33,719 bases of DNA, taken from positions 43,712-77,430 of the forward strand of contig JANEMA010000006.1 of the NCBI GenBank assembly GCA_024510845.1, given 5' to 3'. Below are positions 1 to 9,562 of this stretch, in pieces. The notes beneath the pieces were generated by a model, which saw only the letters and a list, made by a program, of their open reading frames with translations, was not told where the DNA came from and ran no database searches. The position numbers and the translations under genes were made by a program. The DNA is from Gammaproteobacteria bacterium. Its GTDB lineage: Bacteria; Pseudomonadota; Gammaproteobacteria; Chromatiales; Chromatiaceae. Numbering within the stretch: position 1 is the first letter of the stretch; each line of letters begins with the position of its first letter.

Positions 1-2
1 AT

Positions 3-220
3 TCAACCAATAACCGCAACACTACCCGGTGCGGCATCCTGCCGTTGCAGTCCGTCACAGAACACCTCGCCGGCATCCTGTAACCAAACTGCTTCTCCGG
101 CCTCATGTTCAGTTTTTGCCCCACTGCCACGACCTCCCCGCCAGTCACCTGATCGAAATCTACCCCCTTCGGAGGATACTGCCGGATCAGGCCGTTCGTA
201 TTCTCGTTCGTCCCGCGTCC
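3..220 (-). pseudogene. Remnant of an IS30-family transposase, C-terminal end
   Basis: Read on the minus strand, this stretch encodes GTNENTNGLIRQY followed by PPKGVDFDQVT and a LNMRPEKQFGY segment. These match the C-terminal part of IS30-family transposases, whose conserved block is RGTNENTNGLIRQYFPKG (it holds the Glu of the DDE triad) followed by LN.RPRK.LGY. After the GY the similarity moves to another frame (GEVFCDGLQRQ) and ends at a stop at 3-5, so there is at least one frameshift. Only about 70 residues remain of a protein normally over 300 long. The N-terminal helix-turn-helix and the first two catalytic Asp residues are absent. The remnant lies immediately downstream of leuD, where leuB would be usual. 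The family call rests on motif recognition. Confidence 0.72.
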
Positions 221-280
221 CGGCGGCGACAGAGCCGCGCTAAGGGAGACCCCACATCTTTATGCGGTTCAAAACCTCCT

Positions 281-925
281 TCAGTGGATGCCGAACAGCC
301 ACGGTGCTTCCTGCATGCGGCGCTGTTCGTAAGTGCGGATATCATTCAGGTGTTGCAGGGTGAGGCCGATGTCATCCAGGCCTTCGAGCAGGCAGTGCTT
401 GCGGAAGGGGTCCACCTCGAAGGCAATCTCTCGACCGTAGTCGGTGATCAGGCGCTGATTCTCCACGTCCACGGTGATCCGCTGGACCTGTTCGCCTCCG
501 GCCTCGCGGAACAGCTCATCCACTGTTTCCGCATCGAGCACGATGGGCAAGATACCGTTCTTGAAGCAATTGTTGAAAAAGATATCCGCAAAACCCGGGG
601 TAATGATCACTTTGAAACCATGGTCCAGCAATGCCCAGGGGGCATGCTCGCGCGAGGAGCCGCAACCGAAGTTCTCACGCGCCAGCAAGATGCTCGCACC
701 TTGATAGCGCGGATCGTTGAGCACGAAATCCGGGGTCAGCGGACGCTGGCTGTTGTCCATCCCTGGCTCACCGTGATCCAGATAACGCCACTCATCGAAC
801 AGGTTGGGCCCGAAACCGGTACGTTTGATCGATTTCAGAAACTGCTTCGGAATGATCGCATCGGTGTCCACATTGGCTCGGTCGAGAGGACAGACCACAC
901 CGGTAAACTTTTCAAACTTTTCCAT
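281..925 (-). CDS. leuD: 3-isopropylmalate dehydratase small subunit
   Basis: LeuD pairs with LeuC to isomerise 2-isopropylmalate to 3-isopropylmalate in cytoplasmic leucine biosynthesis. The 214-residue protein starts [20 protein letters not shown], the standard LeuD opening, and contains [10 protein letters not shown] and the [14 protein letters not shown] block of the swivelling domain. The ATG at 925 is chosen because GGAAAG lies 6 nt upstream; an ATG at 931 would have no spacing from it. Length matches the family (about 200-215). It lies 121 nt downstream of leuC on the same strand, separated by an inverted-repeat element. No leuB follows; an IS30 remnant lies there instead. Confidence 0.96.
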   Translation of the reverse strand: MEKFEKFTGVVCPLDRANVDTDAIIPKQFLKSIKRTGFGPNLFDEWRYLDHGEPGMDNSQRPLTPDFVLNDPRYQGASILLARENFGCGSSREHAPWALLDHGFKVIITPGFADIFFNNCFKNGILPIVLDAETVDELFREAGGEQVQRITVDVENQRLITDYGREIAFEVDPFRKHCLLEGLDDIGLTLQHLNDIRTYEQRRMQEAPWLFGIH

Positions 926-946
926 GATCATCTTTCCAATGAAATC

Positions 947-1047
947 AACCACAAAGGTTATTGTTGTTTGCCTCGCACCTCGTATCGAGCCAGCTCCAAT
1001 CATCCACGGCCCCATCCCCTTTGCGAACCTTCGCGTCCTTTGTGGTT
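947..1047. repeat. 101-bp element bounded by perfect 11-bp inverted repeats between leuC and leuD
   Basis: The left end at 947-957 reads AACCACAAAGG and the right end at 1037-1047 reads CCTTTGTGGTT, a perfect 11-bp inverted pair. The right end touches the leuC stop codon (1047-1049). On the minus strand the first arm continues as AACCACAAAGGACGCGAAGG, which resembles a dispersed intergenic repeat I have seen in several proteobacterial genomes; that resemblance is recalled, not searched. The element accounts for most of the leuC-leuD gap. It could be a small palindromic mobile repeat or an RNA structure in the leuCD transcript. No second copy was noticed in this window. Confidence 0.6.
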
Positions 1048-2453
1048 CAATCCAACTCCCGCACATCCACGAAATGGCCTGTCACCGCCGCAGCGACGGC
1101 CATAGCCGGGCTGACCAAGTGGGTGCGGCCGCCCGGGCCCTGGCGCCCCTCGAAGTTGCGATTCGAGGTGGAGACACAGCGCTCGCCTGGAGCCAGGCGG
1201 TCAGCATTCATCGCCAGGCACATGGAACAGCCAGGCTCCCGCCATTCGAAGCCGGCCTCGATGAAGATCCGGTCCAGACCCTCTTCCTCGGCCTGGTGCT
1301 TGACCAGACCCGAGCCCGGTACCACTAGCGCCTGCTTGATGTTGTCCGCCACCTTGCGGCCTTTAGCCACCGCCGCAGCGGCGCGCAGGTCCTCAATGCG
1401 CGAGTTGGTGCAGGAACCGATGAATACCCTGTCCGGGTAAATCTCGGTGATGGGCGTGCCGGCCTTCAGGCCCATATATTCCAGCGCCCGGCGCATGCCC
1501 TCGGCCTTCACCACATCCGGCGCGTCTGCCGGATCGGGCACCCGGGCGCCCACCGGTACCACCATCTCTGGGGAGACGCCCCAAGTAACCTGGGGTTGGA
1601 TGTCCGCCCCCCGAATGGTTACCACCTTGTCGAACACTGCACACTCGTCCGAACGCAGCTCACACCAGGCGGCCACTGCCTGATCCCACAACTTGCCCTT
1701 GGGGGCATAGGGCCGCCCCTTCACGTACTCAATGGTCTTTTCGTCCACCGCCACGAAGCCGGCGCGCGCGCCAGCCTCGATGGCCATATTGCAGACCGTC
1801 ATACGACCTTCCATGGAGAGGTCCATTATGCTCTGTCCGATGAATTCAATGGCGTAACCGGTGCCACCGGCAGTGCCGATCTCACCGATGATGGCGAGCA
1901 CAATGTCCTTGGCGGTCACCCCCGGCCCCACCGGGCCGTCGATGACGACCTGCATCGCCTTGGACTTCTTCTGAATCAGGCACTGGGTAGCCAGCACATG
2001 CTCCACCTCGGAGGTGCCGACGCCGTGCGCGAGGGCACCGAAGGCCCCGTGTGTGGATGTGTGGGAATCACCACACACCACCGTCATGCCAGGCAGGATT
2101 GCGCCCTGCTCCGGCCCCACCACGTGTACGATGCCCTGGCGTGGATCGTCCATACGGAACTCGGTGATGCCGAATTCCTCGCAGTTGTGATCCAGGGTCT
2201 CCACCTGGATGCGCGAAACGGGGTCAGCGATGCCAGCGCTGCGGTCGGTGGTGGGTACGTTGTGATCGGGAGTGGCCATATTGGCGTCGGGACGCCACAG
2301 CTTGCGTCCAGCCAGACGCAACCCCTCGAAGGCCTGGGGCGAGGTCACCTCGTGCACCAAATGGCGATCGATGTAGAGCAGGCAGGTACCGTCCGGTTCC
2401 TCACGCACCAAGTGCGCTTCCCAGAGCTTGTCATAGAGTGTCTTTGCGGTCAT
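1047..2453 (-). CDS. leuC: 3-isopropylmalate dehydratase large subunit
   Basis: This is the iron-sulfur subunit of isopropylmalate isomerase (aconitase superfamily), acting with LeuD in leucine biosynthesis. The protein opens [16 protein letters not shown], carries the [18 protein letters not shown] block, and has the three [4Fe-4S] cysteines in FIGSCTN and PGCSMC (352, 413 and 416 if counted from the upstream ATG). Length is about 468 residues, as expected. An alternative ATG at 2465 adds four residues; neither start has a well-spaced ribosome site. I prefer 2453 because homologues begin there. The gene is divergent from a LysR gene about 100 nt away and is the likely target of that regulator. 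Confidence 0.96.
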   Translation of the reverse strand: MTAKTLYDKLWEAHLVREEPDGTCLLYIDRHLVHEVTSPQAFEGLRLAGRKLWRPDANMATPDHNVPTTDRSAGIADPVSRIQVETLDHNCEEFGITEFRMDDPRQGIVHVVGPEQGAILPGMTVVCGDSHTSTHGAFGALAHGVGTSEVEHVLATQCLIQKKSKAMQVVIDGPVGPGVTAKDIVLAIIGEIGTAGGTGYAIEFIGQSIMDLSMEGRMTVCNMAIEAGARAGFVAVDEKTIEYVKGRPYAPKGKLWDQAVAAWCELRSDECAVFDKVVTIRGADIQPQVTWGVSPEMVVPVGARVPDPADAPDVVKAEGMRRALEYMGLKAGTPITEIYPDRVFIGSCTNSRIEDLRAAAAVAKGRKVADNIKQALVVPGSGLVKHQAEEEGLDRIFIEAGFEWREPGCSMCLAMNADRLAPGERCVSTSNRNFEGRQGPGGRTHLVSPAMAVAAAVTGHFVDVRELD

Positions 2454-2494
2454 CTCCCGGTCCATTATGAGCAGCCAACTGGAACCGTTGCGAG

Positions 2495-2560
2495 CATAGC
2501 GTCTATGATGAATAACATGAATTCATATTTTTTATCTTTTCGATTCCCATATTGAATATG
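2495..2560. promoter_or_regulatory. Divergent leuC/lysR control region with three symmetric dyads
   Basis: Three perfect dyads occupy the AT-rich gap: CATAGCGTCTATG at 2495-2507, ATGAATTCAT at 2517-2526 and CATATTGAATATG at 2548-2560. The outer two share the form CATA-N5-TATG. Their centres (2501, 2521.5, 2554) are about 20.5 and 32.5 bp apart, close to two and three helical turns, so they lie on one face of the DNA. The third dyad includes the ATG of the LysR gene, which would suit autorepression. This geometry is typical of LysR-type recognition and activation sites. The assignment to this regulator is inference from position. Confidence 0.55.
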
Positions 2561-3433
2561 GAGCTGACGCTGTTACAGACCTTTCGTGCTGTGGCCGAGT
2601 ACGGTTCTTTCTCCAGAGCGGCCGAGTACATTCACCTCACCCAGCCAGCAGTAAGCAAGCGGGTGCGCCAGCTCGAAGACGACCTGGGCGTGCGCCTGTT
2701 CGATCGTATCGGCCGCCGCGTGCGCCTCACCGAGGCAGGGCGCGCCCTGCTGCCACGTGCGCGCTGCCTGCTCAACGACGCAGGCGAAATTCGCCGTCTG
2801 CTCGCCAATCTCTCGGGCAAGGTGTGTGGCCGCCTAGTGATGGGCACCAGCCACCATGTCGGACTGCATCGCCTCCCCGAACCACTCAAGTCCTTCACAC
2901 AGGCCCATCCCGAGGTAGAACTGGACATCCGTTTCATGGATTCCGAAGCGGCTTGCCACGCAGTCGATATCGGCGATCTGGAACTGGCCATCGTCACCCT
3001 GCCCTCGAATCCCATACACCAGCTCCAGGTGCGTCCAATCTGGAAAGATCCGCTGATTTTCATGGTCAGCTGCAACCATCCCCTGGCCAAACGCCGTCGG
3101 GTGACATTGGACACGTTGCTCAAATATCCAGCGGTACTCCCGGGAAGCAACACTTATACACGGGGCATACTCGAACGTGCAGTGCGCACCAAGAGCAAGA
3201 GCTTGGTATTACACACCGGAATGGAGACCAACTACCTGGAGACCCTGCGCATGCTTGTCGAGGCCAACCTGGGCTGGAGCCTGTTGCCGGCGATTCAACT
3301 CTCGCCGCAACTGGTCGTACTGGAGGTTGCAGGTATGCACCTGTCCCGTCGCCTGGGTGCAGTCACCCACAAGGAGCGCAGCCTGAGCAATGCCGCCCGG
3401 GCCATGATCGCTGCCTGTATCGAAACAAGATAA
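2558..3433 (+). CDS. LysR-family transcriptional regulator, probable leu operon regulator
   Basis: The 291-residue protein starts MELTLLQTFRAVAEYGSFSR and has the N-terminal winged helix-turn-helix (about residues 1-60, with AAEYIHLTQPAVSKRVRQLE as recognition region) and a periplasmic-binding-like effector domain from about residue 90. A TTG at 2552 is in frame, but ATG 2558 is preferred. It is divergent from leuC with symmetric dyads between. By analogy to other LysR pairs it likely regulates leuCD and itself in response to a pathway metabolite; the effector is unknown. A GCGAACGTTCGC palindrome lies just after the stop (3436-3447). Confidence 0.88.
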   Translation: MELTLLQTFRAVAEYGSFSRAAEYIHLTQPAVSKRVRQLEDDLGVRLFDRIGRRVRLTEAGRALLPRARCLLNDAGEIRRLLANLSGKVCGRLVMGTSHHVGLHRLPEPLKSFTQAHPEVELDIRFMDSEAACHAVDIGDLELAIVTLPSNPIHQLQVRPIWKDPLIFMVSCNHPLAKRRRVTLDTLLKYPAVLPGSNTYTRGILERAVRTKSKSLVLHTGMETNYLETLRMLVEANLGWSLLPAIQLSPQLVVLEVAGMHLSRRLGAVTHKERSLSNAARAMIAACIETR

Positions 3434-3957
3434 CGGCGAACGTTCGCGGAAGGAACGCCACCTGCCCTGTTGGGTATAACAGGCTATCGAAAACAGCTTC
3501 GATTCCATTCCGCTTTCACGTGCAAGGAAGGATTCGAAGCCCATTCTTGCAGTCCGAGTAGTTCCAGAATGCGCCTTTTGCTGAAAAAAGCGATTCGCAG
3601 GCGCTACACTCGTGCCACATCTTCTCGGGAGATGAACTCATACTGCCAGGGCAGCACGGATGAATATGGTTATCACCGGCATCACAATACCAAGATGCAC
3701 GAGCAACACCCGAACGATTTCCACCCAATGAGCGGCAGAAGAAAAGTTGTGCAGCAGTGCCTTCCGTTTTCCATGGAGAGATAGCAGTCGAAAATGGCAC
3801 GAAGTCGAATGGTCCTGCCGTATATGGCTGGAATATCTGCGTATTTCGGTAGCGTTGGCACATGTTGCAGGCAGGAGACTGCACACTTTCTTTCTCCACC
3901 GGCTGGTAGCAGAGATGCGGTTATAATCCCACTCGCCAGCAACAGCCGAGCCTTGCC
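3434..3957. other. Intergenic region with no recognisable gene
   Basis: About 520 bp lie between the LysR gene and the ligase. The open frames here, up to 131 codons on the minus strand, show no motif I recognise, and their composition is less GC-rich than the neighbouring genes. A GCGAACGTTCGC palindrome is at 3436-3447. A good -10 hexamer (TATAAT, 3922-3927) sits about 30 nt before the ligase start, without a convincing -35. The region may hold a decayed gene, but nothing in it can be named. Confidence 0.5.
3922..3927 (+). promoter_or_regulatory. Probable -10 element of the acyl-CoA ligase promoter
   Basis: A perfect TATAAT is placed 30 bp upstream of the GTG start of the ligase. No good -35 hexamer lies 16-18 bp upstream, so an activator or weak promoter is likely. 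Confidence 0.4.
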
Positions 3958-5538
3958 GTGCCCACGACTGTCCCCACCCTGCTCCACGACCTCGTCCGGT
4001 ACACCGCCGAGCGCCACGGTGCCTTGTCAGCACTGATGCATGACACTACGCAGCTCACCTACAACGAGTTGGCCTCTGCCATCGAACGCACGGCCGCAGG
4101 ACTGCGCCAACTGGGGGTACGTCCCGATGAGCGGGTCGCGGTGTACCTGCCGAAGATCCCCGAGGCGGTGATCACGCTGTTTGCCACGTCCTTGGCCGGC
4201 GGCGTCATGGTACCGATCAATCCGATACTCAAGGCGGCGCAGGTGGCGCATATCCTGCGCGATTGCAATGTGCGTATTCTCGTCACCTCGATGGAGCGTG
4301 CCGAAGTGCTGCGCACGGTATTGCGTGACTGCCACGATCTGCAGGTGCTGGTGATCACCGGGGATACATTGCCCGATGAGCCCTTGCCAGGGGTTGCCGC
4401 CCGTGCCTGGCGCACACTCGAAGAGGCCGAACCGGCCGAGCCGCCACGGCGCATCGACAGCGACATGGCGGCCATCTTCTATACCTCGGGCAGCACCGGG
4501 GCACCCAAGGGCGTGGTGCTCTCGCACCGCAACCTGGTGAACGGGGCGCACAGCGTCAACGCCTACCTGCACAACAGACCGGAGGATCGCCTGCTGGCCG
4601 TGCTGCCCCTGAGCTTCGACTACGGCTTCAGCCAGCTCACCGCGGCCTTTGCCGGCGGGGCTTCGGTGGTATTGCTGGAATATCTGCTGCCAAGGGACCT
4701 GCTCCGCACCGTGGTTCGCTACCGTATCACCGGCTTGGCTGCGGTGCCCGCGTTATGGAACCGTCTGGCACGCGAGAACTGGCCATCCGAGGCGGCAGAC
4801 AGTCTGCGTTACCTGACCAGCTCCGGCGGAATCATGCCAGCGCCAGTGATTCAGGCATTACGCCAACTCCTGCCTGAGACACAGATCCACCTGATGTATG
4901 GCCTCACCGAGGCCTTCCGCTCCACCACCCTTCCACCGGAGGAGATCGACCGGCGGCCTGGTTCTATCGGCCTGCCCATACCCAACGCCGAGGTCATGGT
5001 GGTGCGCAAGGACGGCAGCGAGTGTGGACCAGAAGAGGTCGGTGAACTGGTACATCGCGGCGGCCTGGTGGCACTGGGTTATTGGAACGATCCCGAACGC
5101 ACAGCCGAACGCTTTCGTCCTGCACCACGCCAGCCACCCGGCCTGCCCCTGCCGGAGATCGCGGTATGGTCGGGTGACCGCGCCTGGCGCGATGCGGAAG
5201 GCTATCTGTACTTCGCAGGGCGTGAGGACAATATGATCAAGACCTCGGGCTACCGCGTCAGCCCCGACGAGATCGAGGGGCCAGTGCTGGCTTCCGGTCT
5301 GCTCACCGAAGCGGCAGCCTTCAGCGTGCCCGATACCGAGCTTGGCCAGGTCATCGTACTGGCAATATCCGGGGAGAGTACCAGCGAAGCGATACTGATG
5401 TTGTGTCGTGAGCAGCTACCGAACTACATGCAACCGCAGCGGGTGTGGCGCCTGAACGAACTGCCGCGTACACCCAACGGCAAGATCGACCACCAAACCT
5501 TGCGCAGGCGTTACACCAGGAAAATCGAGGACAGGTAA
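3958..5538 (+). CDS. AMP-forming acyl-CoA ligase, exosortase A-associated type
   Basis: This is an adenylate-forming enzyme of the ANL superfamily, activating a carboxylate as an acyl-AMP and passing it to CoA or a carrier protein. The 526 residues (GTG start) hold the P-loop-like YTSGSTGAPKG at about 175-185, the A5 motif YGLTEAF near 310, a GREDNMIKTSGYRVSP hinge near 430, and the catalytic Lys in PRTPNGKID near the C-terminus. The overall pattern matches the ligase found in exosortase A/PEP-CTERM loci, which usually neighbours a PLP decarboxylase and an acyl carrier protein. Neither is present here, so it is an orphan in this window. The substrate cannot be inferred. The general family is certain; the exosortase subfamily is my recall of its sequence. 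Confidence 0.85.
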   Translation: MPTTVPTLLHDLVRYTAERHGALSALMHDTTQLTYNELASAIERTAAGLRQLGVRPDERVAVYLPKIPEAVITLFATSLAGGVMVPINPILKAAQVAHILRDCNVRILVTSMERAEVLRTVLRDCHDLQVLVITGDTLPDEPLPGVAARAWRTLEEAEPAEPPRRIDSDMAAIFYTSGSTGAPKGVVLSHRNLVNGAHSVNAYLHNRPEDRLLAVLPLSFDYGFSQLTAAFAGGASVVLLEYLLPRDLLRTVVRYRITGLAAVPALWNRLARENWPSEAADSLRYLTSSGGIMPAPVIQALRQLLPETQIHLMYGLTEAFRSTTLPPEEIDRRPGSIGLPIPNAEVMVVRKDGSECGPEEVGELVHRGGLVALGYWNDPERTAERFRPAPRQPPGLPLPEIAVWSGDRAWRDAEGYLYFAGREDNMIKTSGYRVSPDEIEGPVLASGLLTEAAAFSVPDTELGQVIVLAISGESTSEAILMLCREQLPNYMQPQRVWRLNELPRTPNGKIDHQTLRRRYTRKIEDR

Positions 5539-5547
5539 ACGATGTCC

Positions 5548-5575
5548 CCGTCGCAAACCCTCGGCCCGAGGACGG
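5548..5575. terminator. Possible bidirectional hairpin between convergent ligase and uvrB
   Basis: The 50-nt gap between the two stop codons holds the palindrome CCTCGG-C-CCGAGG (5559-5571). It is enclosed by CGTC/GACG, giving a GC-rich stem. There is no T-tract on either side, so intrinsic termination is doubtful. Confidence 0.3.
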
Positions 5576-5588
5576 ACTTCCTGCAGAT

Positions 5589-7598
<2,010 letters not shown>

Positions 7599-7629
7599 CT
7601 TCAGGGTGCCCGCGGGAGAGATCGTCCGT

Positions 7630-7635
7630 TATGAT
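7630..7635 (+). promoter_or_regulatory. Possible -10 element for the aspartate aminotransferase
   Basis: TATGAT is placed 45 bp before the ATG in the 81-bp divergent gap shared with uvrB. The -35 position 17 bp upstream (TGCCCG) is poor. Confidence 0.3.
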
Positions 7636-7679
7636 AGCAACGAACAGAGATCGTTCCCGACACGCCGGAAAACCCCAGA

Positions 7680-8867
7680 ATGAGCATCAAACTTTCTGCC
7701 CGCGTCCAGGCCGTCAAGCCCTCCCCCACCCTCGCCATCACTGCCCGTGCCGCTGCCATGCGTGCCGAGGGCCGCGACGTGATCGGCCTGGGTGCCGGCG
7801 AGCCTGATTTCGATACGCCCGAACACATCAAGGAGGCGGCCATCGCCGCCATCCGCAAAGGCCAGACCAAGTACACGGCGGTGGACGGCACCCCGTCGCT
7901 CAAGCAGGCCATCATCGACAAATTCCATCGCGACAACGGGCTGGAATACAGCCTGGAGCAGGTTCTGGTCTCCTGTGGAGGCAAGCAGAGTTTCTACAAC
8001 TTGGCGCAGGCGGTGCTCAACCGCGGCGACGAAGTGATCATTCCCGCGCCATATTGGGTGTCCTATCCCGACATGGTACTGCTTGCCGAGGCCAAGCCCG
8101 TGCTGGTGCATGCCTGCGCCGATCAACAATTCAAGATGACACCGGCACAATTGCACGATGCCATCACCGAACAGACCCGGCTGATGGTGATCAACAGCCC
8201 CTCCAACCCCACCGGCATGGCCTACAGCCGTGAGGAACTGGAAGCACTCGGTGAAGTACTGCGCAAACACCCGCACATCCTCATCGCATCCGATGACATG
8301 TACGAGCACATCATCTGGCGGGATGGCAGCTTCGCGAACATCCTCGATGCCTGCCCCGATCTGGCCGATCGCACCATCGTGCTCAACGGTGTTTCCAAGG
8401 CCTACTCCATGACCGGCTGGCGCATCGGCTATGCGGGCGGCCAGGCCGAGATCATCAAGGCCATGAAGAAGATCCAGTCGCAGAGTACTTCCAACCCGGC
8501 TTCGATCTCGCAGGCGGCCGCCGAGGCGGCACTGAATGGTCCGCAAGACTGTATTGCCGAGATGCTGGTGCACTTCAAAGCGCGGCACGATCATGTGGTC
8601 GAGCGCCTCAACGCCATCCCTGGCATCGACTGCCTGGCCACCGACGGTACCTTCTACGTATTCCCCTCGGTGAACGGCCTGATCGGGCACATCGACGGGG
8701 TAAAGAATGACCTCGAGCTGGCCGAACACCTGATCGAGCAGGCCGGCGTAGCGGTGGTGCCCGGTACTGCCTTCGGGCTGAGTGGGCACATGCGTATCTC
8801 CATTGCCACCAGCACGGAGAACCTGGATGCCGCACTGGACCGTATCGAGGCAGTCGCCAGAGGATGA
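7680..8867 (+). CDS. Aspartate/aromatic-type aminotransferase, class I
   Basis: This is a fold-type I PLP enzyme that transfers the amino group between aspartate (or a related amino acid) and 2-oxoglutarate in the cytoplasm. The 395 residues contain GLGAGEPDFDTP (37-48), the SPSNPTG motif (173-179), SDDMYEH with the PLP-binding Asp and Tyr (about 206-208), and the Schiff-base Lys240 in NGVSKAYSMTGWRIG. The sequence resembles the Thermus-type (1-gamma) aspartate or aspartate/prephenate aminotransferases rather than E. coli AspC. The start has a weak GGAAAA site 11 nt upstream. It stands alone between uvrB and a pseudopilin gene. Confidence 0.92.
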   Translation: MSIKLSARVQAVKPSPTLAITARAAAMRAEGRDVIGLGAGEPDFDTPEHIKEAAIAAIRKGQTKYTAVDGTPSLKQAIIDKFHRDNGLEYSLEQVLVSCGGKQSFYNLAQAVLNRGDEVIIPAPYWVSYPDMVLLAEAKPVLVHACADQQFKMTPAQLHDAITEQTRLMVINSPSNPTGMAYSREELEALGEVLRKHPHILIASDDMYEHIIWRDGSFANILDACPDLADRTIVLNGVSKAYSMTGWRIGYAGGQAEIIKAMKKIQSQSTSNPASISQAAAEAALNGPQDCIAEMLVHFKARHDHVVERLNAIPGIDCLATDGTFYVFPSVNGLIGHIDGVKNDLELAEHLIEQAGVAVVPGTAFGLSGHMRISIATSTENLDAALDRIEAVARG

Positions 8868-8997
8868 TCAGACATCATTTTCGGCATAACTCGGCCCCTG
8901 CCAAGGATATGCCGGGACGAACAGGACTACCGAGAACAACGTGATTCCGAACGTTCAGGGAGGGCCGTCCGCAAGCAATGACTAAGGAGTGTCCGAC

Positions 8998-9552
8998 GTG
9001 GATGTTTGCTGCTCTGTTACCCGTGTGCGCGGATTCAGCGTCATCGAGTTGCTCATCACCCTTGGCCTGGGGATCATCCTGTTTGCCGCAGGAATCCCGA
9101 CTTGGCATCACCTACAGGCACACATCCGACTGGACAACGCACAAAAGGCGTACGCTCGTCTGTTTCACCTGGCACGCAACACCGCCATCCAGCGTCGTCT
9201 GCCGATCGTCCTCTGCCCTAGTACCGATGGCCGGCAATGCCACCGCGACTACCGACGCTGGCAGGACGGCGCGCTGCTCTTCGTGGACACCGACAGTGAC
9301 GGGAAACACGACCACGCCGAACCGGCGCTCGCCGTACAGCAAGCGATCACAGGCGTGGTGATCCAGAGCAGCAAGAGACGGCTCAGGGTGCGCTTCCGCA
9401 CCAATGGTGACGCCGCCGGCAGCAATCTCAGCCTGCGTTTCTGCTCACCTGTCGATCCCACCCTGAACCGGGCCCTGATCCTCTATGGCAGTGGGCGTCT
9501 GCGTAGTGCAAGCCATCTGCCCGGTTCTCTGCCGGTGGCATGTACTGAATGA
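8998..9552 (+). CDS. FimT/GspH-like type IV pseudopilin
   Basis: A minor-pilin-like protein made as a prepilin and inserted in the inner membrane. From the GTG at 8998 the leader is 12 residues ending RVRG, then FSVIELLITLGLGIILFAAG: Gly-Phe at the prepilin peptidase site and Glu at mature position 5. The start is fixed by AAGGAG at 8984-8989, 8 nt upstream; a GTG at 8989 lies inside that site. The remainder has the GspH/FimT layout (helix to about residue 60, then a beta-rich domain with RFRTNGDAAGS and FCSPVD). No other pilus or type II secretion gene is nearby, so it is an orphan. Confidence 0.85.
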   Translation: MDVCCSVTRVRGFSVIELLITLGLGIILFAAGIPTWHHLQAHIRLDNAQKAYARLFHLARNTAIQRRLPIVLCPSTDGRQCHRDYRRWQDGALLFVDTDSDGKHDHAEPALAVQQAITGVVIQSSKRRLRVRFRTNGDAAGSNLSLRFCSPVDPTLNRALILYGSGRLRSASHLPGSLPVACTE

Positions 9553-9562
9553 ATGTACCGCC

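Noticed and set aside
1596..2555. 319-codon frame on the plus strand opposite leuC
   Set aside because: Antisense shadow of leuC, with no recognisable motif.
7640..7660. GAAC-N7-GTTC before uvrB as an SOS box
   Set aside because: Spacing fits neither the Gram-positive GAAC-N4-GTTC nor the E. coli CTGT-N8-ACAG box, and lexA here lacks it.
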